A stretch of 64,000 bases of DNA from Anaeramoeba flamelloides (GCA_027625915.1 JANTQA010000038.1:690001-754000), one strand, 5' to 3'. Positions 38,455-50,789 are shown, counted from the first letter of the stretch. Program-made: numbers and translations. Notes: generated by a model not told the origin, from the sequence alone.

Positions 38455-38690
38455 TTAAAAGATCAAAATTTTCATTCAGCTACCAAAATAGTCACATCTC
38501 CAAGAAATAGAATAAATCTTCAAATTCCCCAATTCTAGAAGAAAAAATTTATGATTAAAATTATTTTTGGGAATTCTCTAATTTAAAATTTTACAGCTTT
38601 TGAAGAAGCGTTTTTTGGAAAGCTGATTGATAATTTCGTTTCATTTGTCATGCAACACATAATAAATAGTATTCTCAATAAAGATATTTA
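38455..38690. repeat. Dispersed repeat family L, copy 2
   Basis: Inverted match to 27247-27490; contains GATCAAAATTTTCATTCAGC and TTTTTTGGAAAGCTGATTGA. Confidence 0.6.
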
Positions 38691-38915
38691 TAATTTGTGG
38701 TTTCGATCTATATTTTGAAAAGGAAATTAAAAATAAAGTAAAAATTAAAACCTTTTTTGGTAATTCCTAAATAAAAATTTAGGAATTCGGACAAATAAGA
38801 GGGGTCAATAACCCCACCCTTAAATAATAAAAAAAATAAAATCAAAACCTTTTTTTATACAAATTCCAGCATTTTCAAATTTTGATTTATTTTGTTTTTT
38901 TTTTTGTTTTATTTT

Positions 38916-39212
38916 GAAGGGAGGAAATTAATTTCCTCTTACAGCCTTTGGGTTTTCCAGAATTTAAAAGAATAGAGCAAAATCTAAGATTTTACTCTAT
39001 TCTTTTGAATTTTGGAAAATCCTAGGTAGTTTTCGTTAAGTTTTTCAGAATTTAAAAGAATTGAGTAAAATATTAGATTCTTCTCTATTCTTTTAAATTC
39101 TGGAAAACATAATAACTTAGCTTTTTTTTTATTTGAGAAATATAATAAAATTTCAACAAATTTTCTGTTTATTTCTTAAATTAAAAAAAAGCTAGGCACT
39201 TGACGGCACTTC
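38916..39212. repeat. Hairpin-array repeat cluster 6 (both termini present)
   Basis: Left end GGGAGGAAATTAATTTCCTC (itself a palindrome) then TTACAGCC; right end GCTAGGCACTTGACGGCACTT, the complement of the AGTGCC decamer end. Between are two CCAGAATTTAAAAGAA palindromes and one TTTGAGAAAT palindrome. As the shortest cluster with both terminus types, it best defines the element. Confidence 0.75.
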
Positions 39213-40349
39213 CCTAATTTCAAAATTTTTATTTGGAAATTTTAGAATTTTCATCTATTTATGCAAGAATGAAACTATTATTTTTCAGATATACTTTGTT
39301 TAGTAAAATCAAAAACACTCTTTAAAATTTTTCATTTTCAACAACAATGAAAAAACCAAAACACTATTTAAAAATTTTAATAATAACAATTAAAAAATAA
39401 AATATCGAAAAAAACAGTTAAGGGCTATATTTTCAGGTGAAAGTATTGAAATAATGTATAAAAACACCCTTGGAAGAGTTTTGAAATCTCATTAATATTT
39501 ACACACTGAGACATTCTTTGTGAAAAAATGAAAAATTTTCACAATTTAACAATTTTCAGAATTTTTACAGTGCCAGATCATGACAAAATTTGATTTTAAT
39601 ATTTTAGAATTTCCATTTTAACTTTTTGAACTCACAGTAATTCCTCTTGATGTTATAAATATTTTTTGCATTTGCTTTTACAAGTTCAAAATGTTCTCAA
39701 ATTTGAAATTGTACTTGAAAATCCCCGAAATCCATTTTTTTTTGCAATTATTTTTTTTTGTAATTTTTAATTTCTTTTTTATTGAAAAATATTGAAAAAA
39801 AGTATATGTGAAAAGGTAAATATGACAAAAAAATTTTTTATTTTGTGCAATTTTAATCAGAATGATAATTCTTTATGAGAAGTGAAAGTGAAATAAAACA
39901 ATAAATCAACACTCTCAACGGTGAGAACATAGTCATGAAAGTCTGAAAAACCAAATTTAATAAAATCAACAGGAGTTATTGAAACATCACTAGTGAAAAA
40001 ATAAAATTAAAAAAAAAAAGTTAGACAAAACGAAGGTTTCAATTATCATTTCATCCTTGTTAATTGAGTTTATCCACAATTTAATCAACATTCCGGTTCT
40101 TAAAAATCTTTAGGCTATTGTATTTATTGTTTTTAATAGTACCACGATTTTTAAAAGTCTCTAATTTAGAAAAAAAGGTCTATTTTTGGGGTAAAAAATT
40201 TTTAAATGGATGTGACAATGAATTTTCTAAAAACTCAACTTTAGGATATTTTTTTGAAATGATAATAAATTATAGCTTTGAAAACACTCTACTCATTTAA
40301 AAAAAAAATCAAATACAGAAAAAAAAATAACTGATGATAAATATTGTTA

Positions 40350-41172
40350 GTGTCCGTAGAGTTCCTAGGATTTTTTTTAAATTTGGAAATAAATTGAAAA
40401 TTTTTGAAATTTTCTAATAATTTCTAAATTTTCAAAAAAACCTAACTTTGGTTTTATTGAGGCTTTCTGTTTTATTTGTTAAATATATCGATTTTTGTTA
40501 GGTTTTCTGGAGTTTTCTATTAATTTATGAAGTGTTCTAGGTTTTTTTTTTTACTTTGGAAATAAACCGAAAATTTATTAAAATTTTCTGTTTATTTCTA
40601 AAGTAAAAAAAACGAACTAAAATCAATAGATTTTCGAAATAAAATAGAAAACCTCAAAAAAACCTAGAAAACTTCACAAATAAACATAAAACTCAAGAAA
40701 ATCTAACGACGGTTTTCCAGAATTCGAAAGAATGGAGAAAAATCAAAGATTTTACTCAATACTTTTAAATTTTGGAAAAGCTAGCATCGGTTTTTTTTTT
40801 TTACTTTTTAAAATAAAAGGAAATTTTTTGAAATTTTCGGTTTATTACAAAAATTAAAAAAAACCTAACCAAAGTGTCCGTCAAGTAACTAGCTTTTCTT
40901 GAGGTTTTCTATTTTATTAGTAAAGTCTATCGATTTTCGTTAGGTTTTTTTACTTTAGAAATAAACAGAAAATTTTAATAAATTTTCGGTTTATTTCGAA
41001 AGTAAAAAAATCCTAGAACACTTCACAAATAAATAGAAAACTCAAGAAAGGCTAACGGTAGTTTTCCAAAATTCAAGAGAATTGAGTAAAATCAAAGATT
41101 TTACTCTATTCTTTTAAATTCTGGAAAACCTAACGAGAGTGTCCTAGAAGAAATTAATTTCCTCCCTTTTAA
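40350..41172. repeat. Hairpin-array repeat cluster 7
   Basis: Begins with GTGTCCGTAGAGTTCCTAGG, ends CCTAACGAGAGTGTCCTAG then AGAAATTAATTTCCTCCC. It has at least five palindromic modules of the same types as clusters 5 and 6, with an internal second start-like AGTGTCCGTCAAGTAACTAG near 40870, suggesting two elements in tandem. Confidence 0.75.
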
Positions 41173-43189
41173 ATAAAACAAAAAAAAAAAAATAACAATT
41201 TTTATATTCAATTATTAAAAATTCAAAAAAACCTAACGGATAATCAAGAAAAACTAATTTATCCAATTTTAAAGAACATATAATTCTTTAATAGTCCAAA
41301 TGATTGGAACCATATTTGAAATATGTCCTTCATAAGATTAAGCACTATTTTTTTATGATTAATATTTTTCGAAATCTAGTCTTATCACTTAATTCAATTA
41401 ACCACTGGGATAAGTTTTTTAAGAATAAAAACACTCTCAACTTTTGAATATCAAAAATATTTTTTGAAATTATTGGGCACTTTTTTATTTTTTTTTGAAA
41501 AATTGTGGTTGAAAAAAGTTTGAAATCAAAGAATAAGTTAATGTATTAAATTAGAATGATTTTACAGAGAGTTTATCCTTTTAGTTTAACTTTTTTAAAA
41601 TTTTACCATTTAAAACTAAAAAAAAACATTTCAAGACCCAATCAGTGCCTTTGGTGAAAAGAAAACTCCCATAATGTAGAATTTGTTTTAGTAAATGAGT
41701 TAAAACAAGAAAGTGTATCTAAAAATATACATAATTTCAAGTTTGAATTCAATCATTTAGGCAAAAAATGTTTTCAAGAAAAAGTTAAATTGAAACTTTA
41801 TTTATTTTTATTTTTCGTTTAGTTTTTTTCAGTCATATTAATGGAAAGTATTTGATTAGTTTTCCATTTTTAGTGTTTTTTGGGTCGTAGGGACATATAT
41901 TCATCAGATTTAAAATATTTTTAAATTTTAATAAAATGACTTCTTAATGAGAAGCAAAAAATTTTCAAATTTTTTACTATTAAATTGAAATAAAATATTA
42001 ATAGAAATTGGAAAATTGGATTTTCCAACTTAAATTGGAAAATATCTTGAAAATTATTTTTTGATCAAAGATCCTTTATTAACCAATAGTATTTATTCTA
42101 ATTGAAGTTAGTAAAAAGGATAAAATTAGAAAATATTTAATTTTTAATTTCACAAAATTTTTTCAGGATCGTGATGTGTATAATCTTTTGATCTTTTAAA
42201 ATGAGTGGAATATTCGAAACTACAAACAGATTGGTTGATGCTTTTTCTTAATTTGTGTCACTACTCAACAATTTTTCATCCAATAGCTCAGTTCACAAAA
42301 ATATATACAGATAAATTCAAATTTATTTTCTTAAATTTTTAGTTAAATTTCCGTTGTTGTAATCTCAATTAACTCAATCAATAAAACAACTCAAGAGAAT
42401 GAATCTTTTGAAAGTGAAGACAATTTTACAAAGTTTTCGTCATATTTAAACCTTTATAATGGGATTTATTCAAAGCTTGTGTAAATAAACTTGTAAAATG
42501 GAAAATGAAGCAAAAAATTTTCAGATAATTCATTTGAATTTATTAGTATTATTTTTTTATTATTATAAATGGTATCGGTTTCTTCACCCTGAAACCTTCA
42601 TGAAATCAAGTAAATTTTGAATTATAAAAATTTTCTTTCCTTAAACTCAATAATAACCAAATATAAAAAATCAGGAAAATCAAATAGAGAAATATAAGTC
42701 ATTAATATTAGGATTCTGAGAATTGCTTTTTTCGAAAAATTTAGAAAACTTTTTTAATTATTCCAGTTGAAGAGATGTTTGAAATTATTCAAACCAGTGA
42801 ATATATTTGTCTTTCTTTGTTTTTAATCTTCATAAATCAATTTTATTTGAGAAATTTTCCAAATAATATTTATATGGCAAAAGATTTTGAAATTGAAGTG
42901 AATTATTACCTATTCAAAGTCCAAATGAAATCCAAGAGAAAAATAATCTTCTCAATTTTAAATTTGAAATCACAAGGGAAAATAAGAAGAATTCGTCCTC
43001 ATGTCATTACCTCTGAAATATTTGAAGGTTAAATAACAGTCAAAATTTGTAGAAATTTTAATTTATTTAATTAGATCAATTACAATAAACTTTCAAAATG
43101 AGTTTTTTTTTTCCAAATAGAAAATTGTAAATGAGCAAATAATTTTTCACTTGGCACTTGAAGAGTATTACTCTTACTATTTGTTTCAA

Positions 43190-43400
43190 AATAAATGGAA
43201 CAAAATTATCATTTAACTTTCCAAAAATTAGATTTTTAAAAATCATGCAAACATTTCAAATTTTTTATAATCTAATAACCAGATTAAATTATTAATTTAA
43301 TTTTGAGAATAGGAGGAACTTTGGGTTGTTTGTTTGAATTCTTTAGAGGTGAGTTTTTTGGAAAGTTGACTAAAAATTTTGATCTGTTTATTTTCTAATT
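43190..43400. repeat. Dispersed repeat family L, copy 3 (diverged)
   Basis: AACAAAATTATCATTTAACTTTCC near one end and GGAAAGTTGACTAAAAATTTTGATC near the other give the same inverted ends as at 27247 and 38455. Confidence 0.45.
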
Positions 43401-43777
43401 AATAATATTAAAGATGTTAATTCTCATGAGAGAGTTGTTTGGTAATTACTTTTAAAAATCACAATTTTATAATAATTTAGCCAGAAAACAAGCTTTTTTT
43501 TGTTTTTGGTTTTTAGGTTGTTCGAAATTGACTCTGGTTTGAAAATTTATTTGGAACTACTCTTTTTGAATTAGAATTACAATTGTGGAATGATCTTGAT
43601 CTTTTAATGAATTTGAGAAAAAAAGGAGAAACTAAGATAAAAATAACACTTCAAGTCATTGAATTGGGATTAGATTGAGTTGTAAGGTATTTTGTTTTTC
43701 CTCAGTGATGCTATTTTTAAAATAAATTTTGTGATTATTAAATTATTTTTTTATAAAACCTTCTTTTTGATACCAAA

Positions 43778-44086
43778 ATGTCCGACCTTTACGATCCAAC
43801 TCCAAATTTTGTTAATGTCGAAACTATTGAAATGTACCAAAACTTGGGGGAATTCGAGCACCAAATAATAAATTATAATTGCCTTGGGGCAGACATCAAA
43901 ACCGAATTAAGAGAAGAGATCCACGAAATGAAACGCGTGTTAAGGCTAACAGAACGTCAAAACGAGGAATTAGATTTGGTTGTGAAGGAAAAGCAGATAC
44001 AGGAACCGAAGAACGGATCAAATCGAAAAGAATACTGTTTTAATATAACTGTATTTGAGCCATTGGATGGCGACGATTTCTTTTAA
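43778..44086 (+). CDS. Small acidic protein, possible coiled coil, unidentified
   Basis: A 102-residue single-exon open frame from ATG 43778 to TAA. Composition and codon use are protein-like rather than AT-driven: few Phe/Lys/Asn runs, and GC is visibly above its flanks. Residues ~40-75 (KTELREEIHEMKRVLRLTER and on) are charged and heptad-like, suggesting a coiled coil; the C-terminus ITVFEPLDGDDFF is acidic. The segment just upstream is T/A-rich (TATAAAACC at 43753), and an AATAAA-type signal lies about 190 bp downstream (44274). I recognise no family. It could be a complete small gene or the last exon of a larger one; no acceptor just upstream was convincing. Confidence 0.55.
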   Translation: MSDLYDPTPNFVNVETIEMYQNLGEFEHQIINYNCLGADIKTELREEIHEMKRVLRLTERQNEELDLVVKEKQIQEPKNGSNRKEYCFNITVFEPLDGDDFF

Positions 44087-45198
44087 ACTCGCAGCAACAG
44101 TTGAAGCAGAGTTCACAGACAGAATTTCAATTTTCTATGTTCCATAAACTGAATAGTAGTAATTTTGAAGGCAATCAAATAGTGTTTATTTCAATTTATT
44201 TACAATGTCTAATAATCTTTGTGTTTATAATGATTCATAATCACGTGTATGAATTTATTCATATTATTTTGTAAAATAAAAAACTCTCATTGTGAATTGT
44301 ATTTTTAAGGTTTTATTATCCAAGTATGTGTTAAGATCATCTTGTGTTTGCGCAAGTTTTCATTATTTTGGAGTCTTGGTTGTTTGATCTGAAACTTACT
44401 TTGTCTTTTTTAGGTTGGACTACATTTTAAATTTTGAAAAAAATTTGGTTTGTGAATTTCGGTAGGAAGTGTCTCAAAGGTTGGTTGGGTTTTCATCAAA
44501 AATATAGAATTAATGTAATTTTTGGTTGAGATTTTTATTTGTGTTTGGTATTATTTCAATTGTTGACAGATTTCAGAAATAGTTGGTCCAGGTTTGGATT
44601 AAAAATCTCCCAGGAATTTTGACTTTTTGATTTTGAATTGATGATATCAAATCAATTTTTTTTGAAAATGTTTATTAATTGTATGACGGAGCACAAGAGT
44701 AAATATAAAACTGGGATCCAAATTTTTTTATTGCTCAACAAATTTAAAATTTTCTTAAATTTCGATTTTTGGTGTTTTGAAGTCTCTAGGACGTCTAGTT
44801 TTCGAGATATTGGCCAAAATCGATTTTTATATACAAATTTTTTAATTGTGATTTTTCACAGCTATTTTGGGCAATAACTCGAAAAATATAAGACCCCCAA
44901 AAAAATGAAAAATTGAGATTGTTTTTATATTGTTTATATAGTGACCCCCATAGATTAAAATGAATTTTAAAGTTTTTTTTAATTGTAAAAAAAAAAATTT
45001 TTTTTTTTAATTGTAGATATTAGTATATATAAATAATTTAAAATCTTCTACTCCCCATACAGAAAAACCTACTTAGTTATCAGCATTTATCCGAATTTTG
45101 GTACCTTAAGAGGATTTGAATTTTTGAAAAAAAAAATTTTGAAAAGATTTAAGGGTAAATTCAGGTAGCAAACATGTATACTTTAAATGGTCAAATTA

Positions 45199-45230
<32 letters not shown>

Positions 45231-45245
45231 ACTATTAATTTAATT

Positions 45246-45325
45246 GATCTTATCAGGAATCTAACTCCGGCTACACATTTTTCAAATTTTGAGATCTCGG
45301 TGCTCTACCGCTGAGCTAATGAGTA
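45246..45325 (-). tRNA. tRNA-like segment, probably a pseudogene
   Basis: The minus strand shows a perfect D-arm/A-box (TTAGCTCAGCGGTAGAGC) and, 46 nt on, a degraded T-arm/B-box AGTTAGATTCC (consensus GGTTCGANTCC, two mismatches including the loop C). The anticodon arm does not fold and the acceptor strands (TACTCAT against ATAAGAT) barely pair, so the anticodon cannot be read. A decayed tRNA gene or a tRNA-derived SINE head are both possible. Confidence 0.4.
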
Positions 45326-45521
45326 ATTATTGGATATTTTAAAATAATAAAATTGAATTTTCAATTGAGTAATTTTTCTAATATATTTTTTTTCTGAAAA
45401 AAAAACTCTAAGTTTTTATGATTAAAAAAAAAATTTTTTACATTATAAAAAAATTAACAAATTTAAATTTTAATTGAAAAAAACTTATAAAAAAAATTTT
45501 TTTTTTTTAGAAAAAATCATT

Positions 45522-45738
45522 TTAATAGGAAACTCTAGTAAAAAATTTTTGAATTGTTTTAGCATTTTTTTATATTTTTCTAGTGATTACACTATCAAAA
45601 ATTTGAAAAAATGAATATTTAGATAAAATAAGAATAGGTCTAATAATTTTTTTTTCAAAATAATGGTTATGTGAATTTTTTTTCTGTTAAATGAGAAAAA
45701 AAATGAAATTTTACTAGAGTTTTCCTATTAAAAAAAAA
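45522..45738. repeat. Inverted-repeat element
   Basis: TTAATAGGAAACTCTAGTAA (about 45521-45540) is mirrored by TTACTAGAGTTTTCCTATTAA (about 45713-45733), separated by ~170 bp; A/T tracts extend the pairing outward. Confidence 0.6.
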
Positions 45739-46160
45739 ATTTTTTTTTAAACTTTGTTTTTCAGTTAAAATAAAAATAAAAATCATTTTTTTGAGATGTT
45801 AAAAAAATAATTTTTTCAAAAAGTTACCTATTTTTAGTAGTTTAACAAATATTTTGAAAAAAAATTTTTATATACATTTTTTAAAATTTTCAATTTTGAA
45901 AAAAGTCAAAAACACCCATTTTAAATACTAAATATTTTCGAAACTTCTAAACCTCATAAAGTTTAAATTTAAAAACTTCACAAAAAAACCTAAATAAAAA
46001 ATTTTTGAAAAAAAATTTTTGTCTATATCAAATAGATTTTTATATTTCATTTTATCAACTAATAGTCACAGTAACTTATGTATTTTTATAATTAACTTCG
46101 ATAAAAGTGAAAAAAAAAATTTCAAAATTAAAAAATTTATAACTATTGTAGTTTAAAATA

Positions 46161-46357
46161 CAATCAGTTTCACTTTTAAGGCACAAATTTTCAACGAAAT
46201 TTAAGGCACAAAAAAATCTCAAATTAAAGCACAATTTTTTAGAATTTTAATTTTCACAAATTATTTTACTAGAATTTAAATTTTTTGCCTTAATTTGAGA
46301 TTTTTTTTGTACCTTAAATTTCGTAGAAGGTTTGTGTCTTAAAAGTGAAACTGATTG
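46161..46357. mobile_element. Family-A palindromic MITE (197 bp)
   Basis: TA-flanked. Each ~80-bp arm starts CA(A/G)TCAGTTTCACTTTTAAG and carries three spaced TTAAGGCACAAA-like motifs (near arm positions 17, 42 and 66), which may be transposase-binding repeats; the two arms fold on each other around a ~40-bp AT-rich loop. No coding capacity. TA duplication and CAGT-type ends fit Tc1/mariner. Confidence 0.9.
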
Positions 46358-46817
46358 TATATTATAAATATAAAATTTGAGTAAATCAAAAATGAGAAAA
46401 TCAAAAGAGTTGTAAAAAAAATTCAAAAAAAATTTTTTTTTTAAACCTTAATTTTTTCAATTTTTTTCACTAAAATCACATTTTTAATCAAAAATTACCC
46501 TAGTAAGAAGATCTTTAAAATACCAAAAAAAAATTATTATTGTGTTAAAATGTACCTTTTTTAAAAATGAATAATTCAAAATTTCAAAAAAAATTTTTTT
46601 TGATAAAAAATCGAAAATAGAGAATAACTTCTAAACTAGAGGAGATAGAGAGCTCTAAACTTGAAAAATCAATTTTTCAGATTATTTTGATTTTGGAACT
46701 TAGGGTAATTCGTCCAGAGATCCAATATTTATAAATTCAATTTTTTTCAATTTATACTTGTGAGGGTGAGAAGTGAAAAGTTTGTGAATTTTTTTGAAAC
46801 TTATTTTTGGATCATTA

Positions 46818-47014
46818 CAGTCAGTTTCACTTTTAAGGCACAAACTTTCAACGAAATTTAAGGCACAATAAAAACCTCAAATTAAAGCTCTAAAATCAAA
46901 TTCTAGTAAAAATAAATTGTAAAAAAAAAAATTCCAAATTTTGTGCCTTAATTTGAGATTGTTTTGTACTTTAAATTTCGTTGAAAGTTTGTGCCTTAAA
47001 AGTGAAATTGACTG
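46818..47014. mobile_element. Family-A palindromic MITE (197 bp)
   Basis: Starts CAGTCAGTTTCACTTTTAAG, ends GTGAAATTGACTG, flanked by TA at both ends. Structure as at 46161. Confidence 0.9.
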
Positions 47015-47425
47015 TAATGAAGATATCTAAAAATGGAATTGTTCAAACTGTATTAATCTTGGTTTTTATACTTCCGGGGTATTGTGAGTATTCGAAGTAA
47101 TTTTGTACAAGACGATTGTTAATCTTTGATATACGTTTCTGAACTTTTTTTCTCATTTTTCAATACAGTTATTTTTTGAATATTATAGAGTAATATCTTG
47201 AAAAAAAACAAGCAGCTTGTTCTTTGATTCAATGAGTATCAACTCCCCATTGATTATTTATCAAAAAAATTTTAGCGACAAAAGTGCTAATATCTTCCTC
47301 CAAAATGATCATTTTTTTTCGATCATCAAAAGCGATGATAAATGTTAAAAGTGAATTTTTTTTCTTTTCCCTTTTTGAAAATTTTGGATGGCAGTTATTC
47401 ACGAGATATTTTTTGAAAATCATTA

Positions 47426-47623
47426 CAGTCAGTTTCACTTTTAAGGCACAAACTTTCAACGAAATTTAAGGCACAAAAAAAATCTCAAATTAAAGCACAA
47501 AATTTGTAATTTTAATTTTTACAATTTATTTTTACTAGAAGCTGAATTTTGAGCTTTAATTTGAGATTTTTTTTGTGCCTTAAATTTCGTTGAAAGTTTG
47601 TGCCTTAAAAGTGAAACTGACTG
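47426..47623. mobile_element. Family-A palindromic MITE (198 bp)
   Basis: Intact ends and TA flanks. It lies about 35 bp upstream of the tentative gene at 47659, so could supply or disturb its promoter. Confidence 0.9.
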
Positions 47624-47658
47624 TAATTTTTAGTTATCTTTTTTGAATTACAAACAAA

Positions 47659-48533
47659 ATGTTTTGGAAAATGAAAGGGGAATTGGAAGAAGATATTACA
47701 ATAATTGCTAAAAACATGGTGTGTGTTTCAAGAACAGACAGTCAATTAGAAATTCGATCTCAGAAGTTTGTCAAAATAATCATTGAAAAGAAGTATTTTG
47801 AAAAGAAAATGTCCAAAAAGTAATTGACCTTTAATATTGGGTAACAGATTTTTGAGGATGAGTCGATAAAGGGAAATGATTGTAAAATCAACAAAAAATT
47901 ATTCAATAATTAAAATTTTGTTTTGTTGATTTTTTTTTCAATTTCGTGGTAACTCAAGTGAATATCATAAATTATATCTTCCCCATTGTCAGTGTAGTCT
48001 GCATCATAATTAAACCACTCACAATTGGTGATCTTAGGTGTTTTTTGAAGAATATCTTAGGTGTCATTGGAATCTGGGGGGGGGGGGGGGGGGTATGCTC
48101 TCAACAAAGATTACAACGGCCTTCGACAATGTTCCCAATAGAACTAAGATTACCAATCAACTCTTGCAAAATTATTCCGGATACTCACGACCTCTTGGAA
48201 GTGTAATAACCGATATACATTACAGTAAGTTGTATGCAGTCAGTTTCACTTTTAATGTACAAACTTTCAAGGAAATTTAAGGTGCAAAAAAAATCTCAAA
48301 TTAAGATACAAAATTTGGAATTTTTTTTTTACAATTGATTTTTCGTAGAATTTGAATTTTGTGCTTTAATTTGGGGTTTTTTTTGTGCCTTAAATTTCGT
48401 TGAAAGTTTGTTCCTTAAAAGTGAAACTGTCTGAACTGTTTGATGAAATTTCATTACCTTTTTTAGATTATTAGGTAATCCATTAAAAATAACCAATAAT
48501 TTATTTTACACAATGAATAGTATCTTCTCATAG
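47659..48533 (+). CDS. Tentative three-exon gene of unknown function, with poly-G tract
   Basis: Two non-AT-driven coding-like blocks lie between MITEs. Exon A 47659-47819 reads from ATG (MFWKMKGELEEDITIIAKNM...) to a donor GTAATT. Exon B 48061-48224 (acceptor ATATCTTAG) includes an 18-G run (48076-48093) giving six glycines and then MLSTKITTAFDNVPNRTKIT..., ending at a strong donor GTAAGT. Exon C 48475-48533 ends in TAG. Summed length is 384 nt (127 residues), and MITE 48237-48433 would sit in intron 2. Exon B is the best supported by composition and donor; the others rest on phase only. No family recognised. It may instead be a relic cut up by MITEs. Confidence 0.35.
48076..48093. repeat. 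18-base poly-G tract
   Basis: The only long G/C homopolymer I noticed in the window. It lies inside coding-like exon B; length may be unreliable in sequencing. Confidence 0.9.
48237..48433. mobile_element. Family-A palindromic MITE (197 bp)
   Basis: Arms as in the family, but flanked by TG and AA rather than TA, so its target duplication has mutated. It lies just after the GTAAGT donor at 48225. Confidence 0.85.
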
Positions 48534-48725
48534 ATTATTGTTCAAAAAATCAAAAAAAAAAAATGCAAATTTATTTTATCTTTTAAAAAGTTCACACTAC
48601 TTGTTACAAATCAATAAAAAAATATAAATATGAACAGTAAAATTAACAAAAAATGGTATTATAATTCATTTTTTTGTAAATTCTCATCTAATATTTATCC
48701 TTTTCCAAATAACAAAAACAATTTA

Positions 48726-48922
48726 CAGTCAGTTTCACTTAAAAGGCACAAACTTTCAACGAAATTTAAGGCACAAAAAAATCTCAAATTAAGGCACAAA
48801 ATTTGCAATTTTTTATTTTACAATTTATTTTTCCTAGAATTTGAATTTTGTGCTTTAATTTGAGATTTTTTTTGTGCCTTAAATTTCGTTGAAAGTTTGT
48901 GCCTTAAAAGTGAAACTGACTG
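48726..48922. mobile_element. Family-A palindromic MITE (197 bp)
   Basis: TA-flanked, arms intact (left reads TTTCACTTAAAAGGCAC with small changes). Confidence 0.9.
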
Positions 48923-50003
48923 TAATCGAAATTAAAACCTCTCAAACGTTTGAAATTATATTTTTAAAAATTATTTGTTTGTTATTTTTATAACCTGAAA
49001 GTGGGAATCATATTTCCAAAGAATAGATTATGAAATTAAAATCGAATAGTGAAAGTTTTGGAATTCGGATACATACAATCTATAAACATCCTTATTTTTT
49101 AAACATCAAACTGGTAAAAGATTGGGTTATGTGTAAACTATTTTTCATAAATTTTGACTCACTTTAAATGTTTATTTGAAGCGAATTTGGGGGTTTATAG
49201 TTAATTTAATAAAGATGAATTTTTTTGGTTTTTCGTTTTCATTTTTTTTTTTTTTTTGTATTTTTTTATGTTAGAAAATCAAGTAAACACAAAACAAATT
49301 CTTAGATTTAAAATAATTGAAGGTTATAATCAAAGGTATTCCACGAGACAAATTGCTGAATATTTAAATATTAGTCAAAGGCAAGTTGTCTATTGGATAC
49401 AAAAATGGAACAATGAAGAGAGACTTTCAAGTAAAAAAGGGGAAGAAAAAAGAAAGAAAAATCTGAACAGTTAGAACAGTTCATCACCCAAAAAACTATA
49501 GGTAATAGAAATCTCTCCTGTAAAGAATTATCATTACTATGCAAAGAACAATTCCAAAACGAATGTTGTTCAACAACCACTATTTACCGATTAAGAAAAA
49601 AATTAAAATTCGATTATAAACCACCAAAAATCAGACAATGTTTAACCGAATTGGAAAAAATAAAAAGAGAAAGTTTCGCTTATGACCACCAATCAAATGA
49701 GACTCTTTGGAAAAATGTAGTATTCTCTGATGAATCACGGTTTTATTTGAACCCCACAAGAAAAAAAATTTGGTGAAGAAGAAATGAAAATGATGGTAAT
49801 TTTTTGGTGTTGTTTAAATCATTTAAAGCTAATGTTCAAACGTTTTTAAAAAAAATCGAACTAGATCAAATGATTTGTTTTTTGCTTTTTTTTTCTTTTT
49901 TTTGCAAATTTTAAAAAAGATTCTGTTTTTGATGAAAAAGAAAAATTTTCAAAAAAAAAATTTGATTTGGGGTGCTTTCAGTCATGATATTCAGACTGAT
50001 TTA

Positions 50004-50201
50004 CAGTCAGTTTCACTTTTAAGGCACAAACTTTCTACGAAATTTAAGGCACAAAAAAAATCTCAAATTAAAGCACAAAATTCAAATTTTAGTAAAATAA
50101 TTTGTGAAAATTAAAATTCCAAAAAATTGTGCTTTAATTTGAGATTTTTTTTGTGCCTTAAATTTCGTTGTAAGTTTGTGTCTTAAAAGTGAAACTGGCT
50201 G
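50004..50201. mobile_element. Family-A MITE inserted in the transposase (198 bp)
   Basis: TA-flanked (50002-50003 and 50202-50203). It separates HDIQTDL from IIIQGNVNTE of the transposase. Confidence 0.92.
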
Positions 50202-50592
50202 TAATAATAATCCAAGGGAATGTCAATACAGAAGTTTACTTGGAAGAAATAATCAAGAAATCAAGGGTGATTGAATTAGCAAATGAAGAATATGGGTCTT
50301 TACATTGGATATTCCAACAAGATGGTGCTCGACCACACACATCAAAAAAAAAAAAAAAAAAAACTATGAAAATCTCAATCGGAGATGTGTGGTGTTAGAC
50401 CCCTGGCCACCAAATTCACCCGACCTCAACCCAATTGAGGTTTTATTGTCCATAATGGATAAAAAACTATTAAAGACACTTCCAACGAACGAACACAATT
50501 TCATTGAGCTTCTGAAAAATATTTGGGACAATATTTGTTGGGAAACTCTTGAGAAATTGCCCCTCTCAATGAAAAAAAGAATAGAATTGGTA

Positions 50593-50789
50593 CAGTCAGT
50601 TTCACTTTTAAGACACAAACTTTCAACGAAATTTAAGGCACAAAAAAATTCTCAAATTAAGGCACAAAATTCAGATTCTAGTAAAATAAATTGTAAAAAT
50701 TAAAATTACAAATTTTGTGGCTTAATTTGAGAATTTTTTTGTGCCTTAAATTTCGTTGAAAGTTTGTGTCTTAAAAGTGGAACTGACTG
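50593..50789. mobile_element. Family-A MITE inserted near the transposase 3' end (197 bp)
   Basis: TA-flanked (50591-50592 and 50790-50791); separates RIELV from IQREGES of the transposase. Confidence 0.92.

Larger units (their letters stand above)
34588..43777. other. 9.2-kb interval without a supported gene
   Basis: Short open frames at 36320, 40118 and 42775 are AT-driven or fall in repeats. Contents: family-M copy 2, a one-armed family-A remnant (36043), the TTAA foldback (36317-36848), a family-N repeat (about 37905-38240), a CTGGTATT MITE (38273-38435), family-L copies and hairpin-array clusters 6 and 7. 34600-35500 shows nothing. Confidence 0.55.
44087..47658. other. Repeat-dense interval, no supported protein gene
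   Basis: Contains a tRNA-like segment (45246-45325), an inverted-repeat element (45522-45738) and three family-A MITEs (46161, 46818, 47426). 44140-45000 shows only AT-rich sequence. Confidence 0.55.

Noticed and set aside
42775-43032. 85-codon + strand frame as a small gene
   Set aside because: Composition drifts with the AT background, no splice or family support; left unannotated.
47229-47459. 76-codon open frame on the - strand (KVCALKVKLTV...)
   Set aside because: Its N-terminal part is translated from a family-A MITE arm; the rest has no recognisable features.
48094-48224. AFDNVP in the unknown exon as a reverse-transcriptase motif
   Set aside because: The following residues do not continue like any reverse transcriptase; a chance six-residue match.
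48630-48863. Open frames containing QSVSLLRHKLSTKFKAQK, also seen at 49875 and 50305
   Set aside because: The shared peptide is merely the translation of the MITE left arm.
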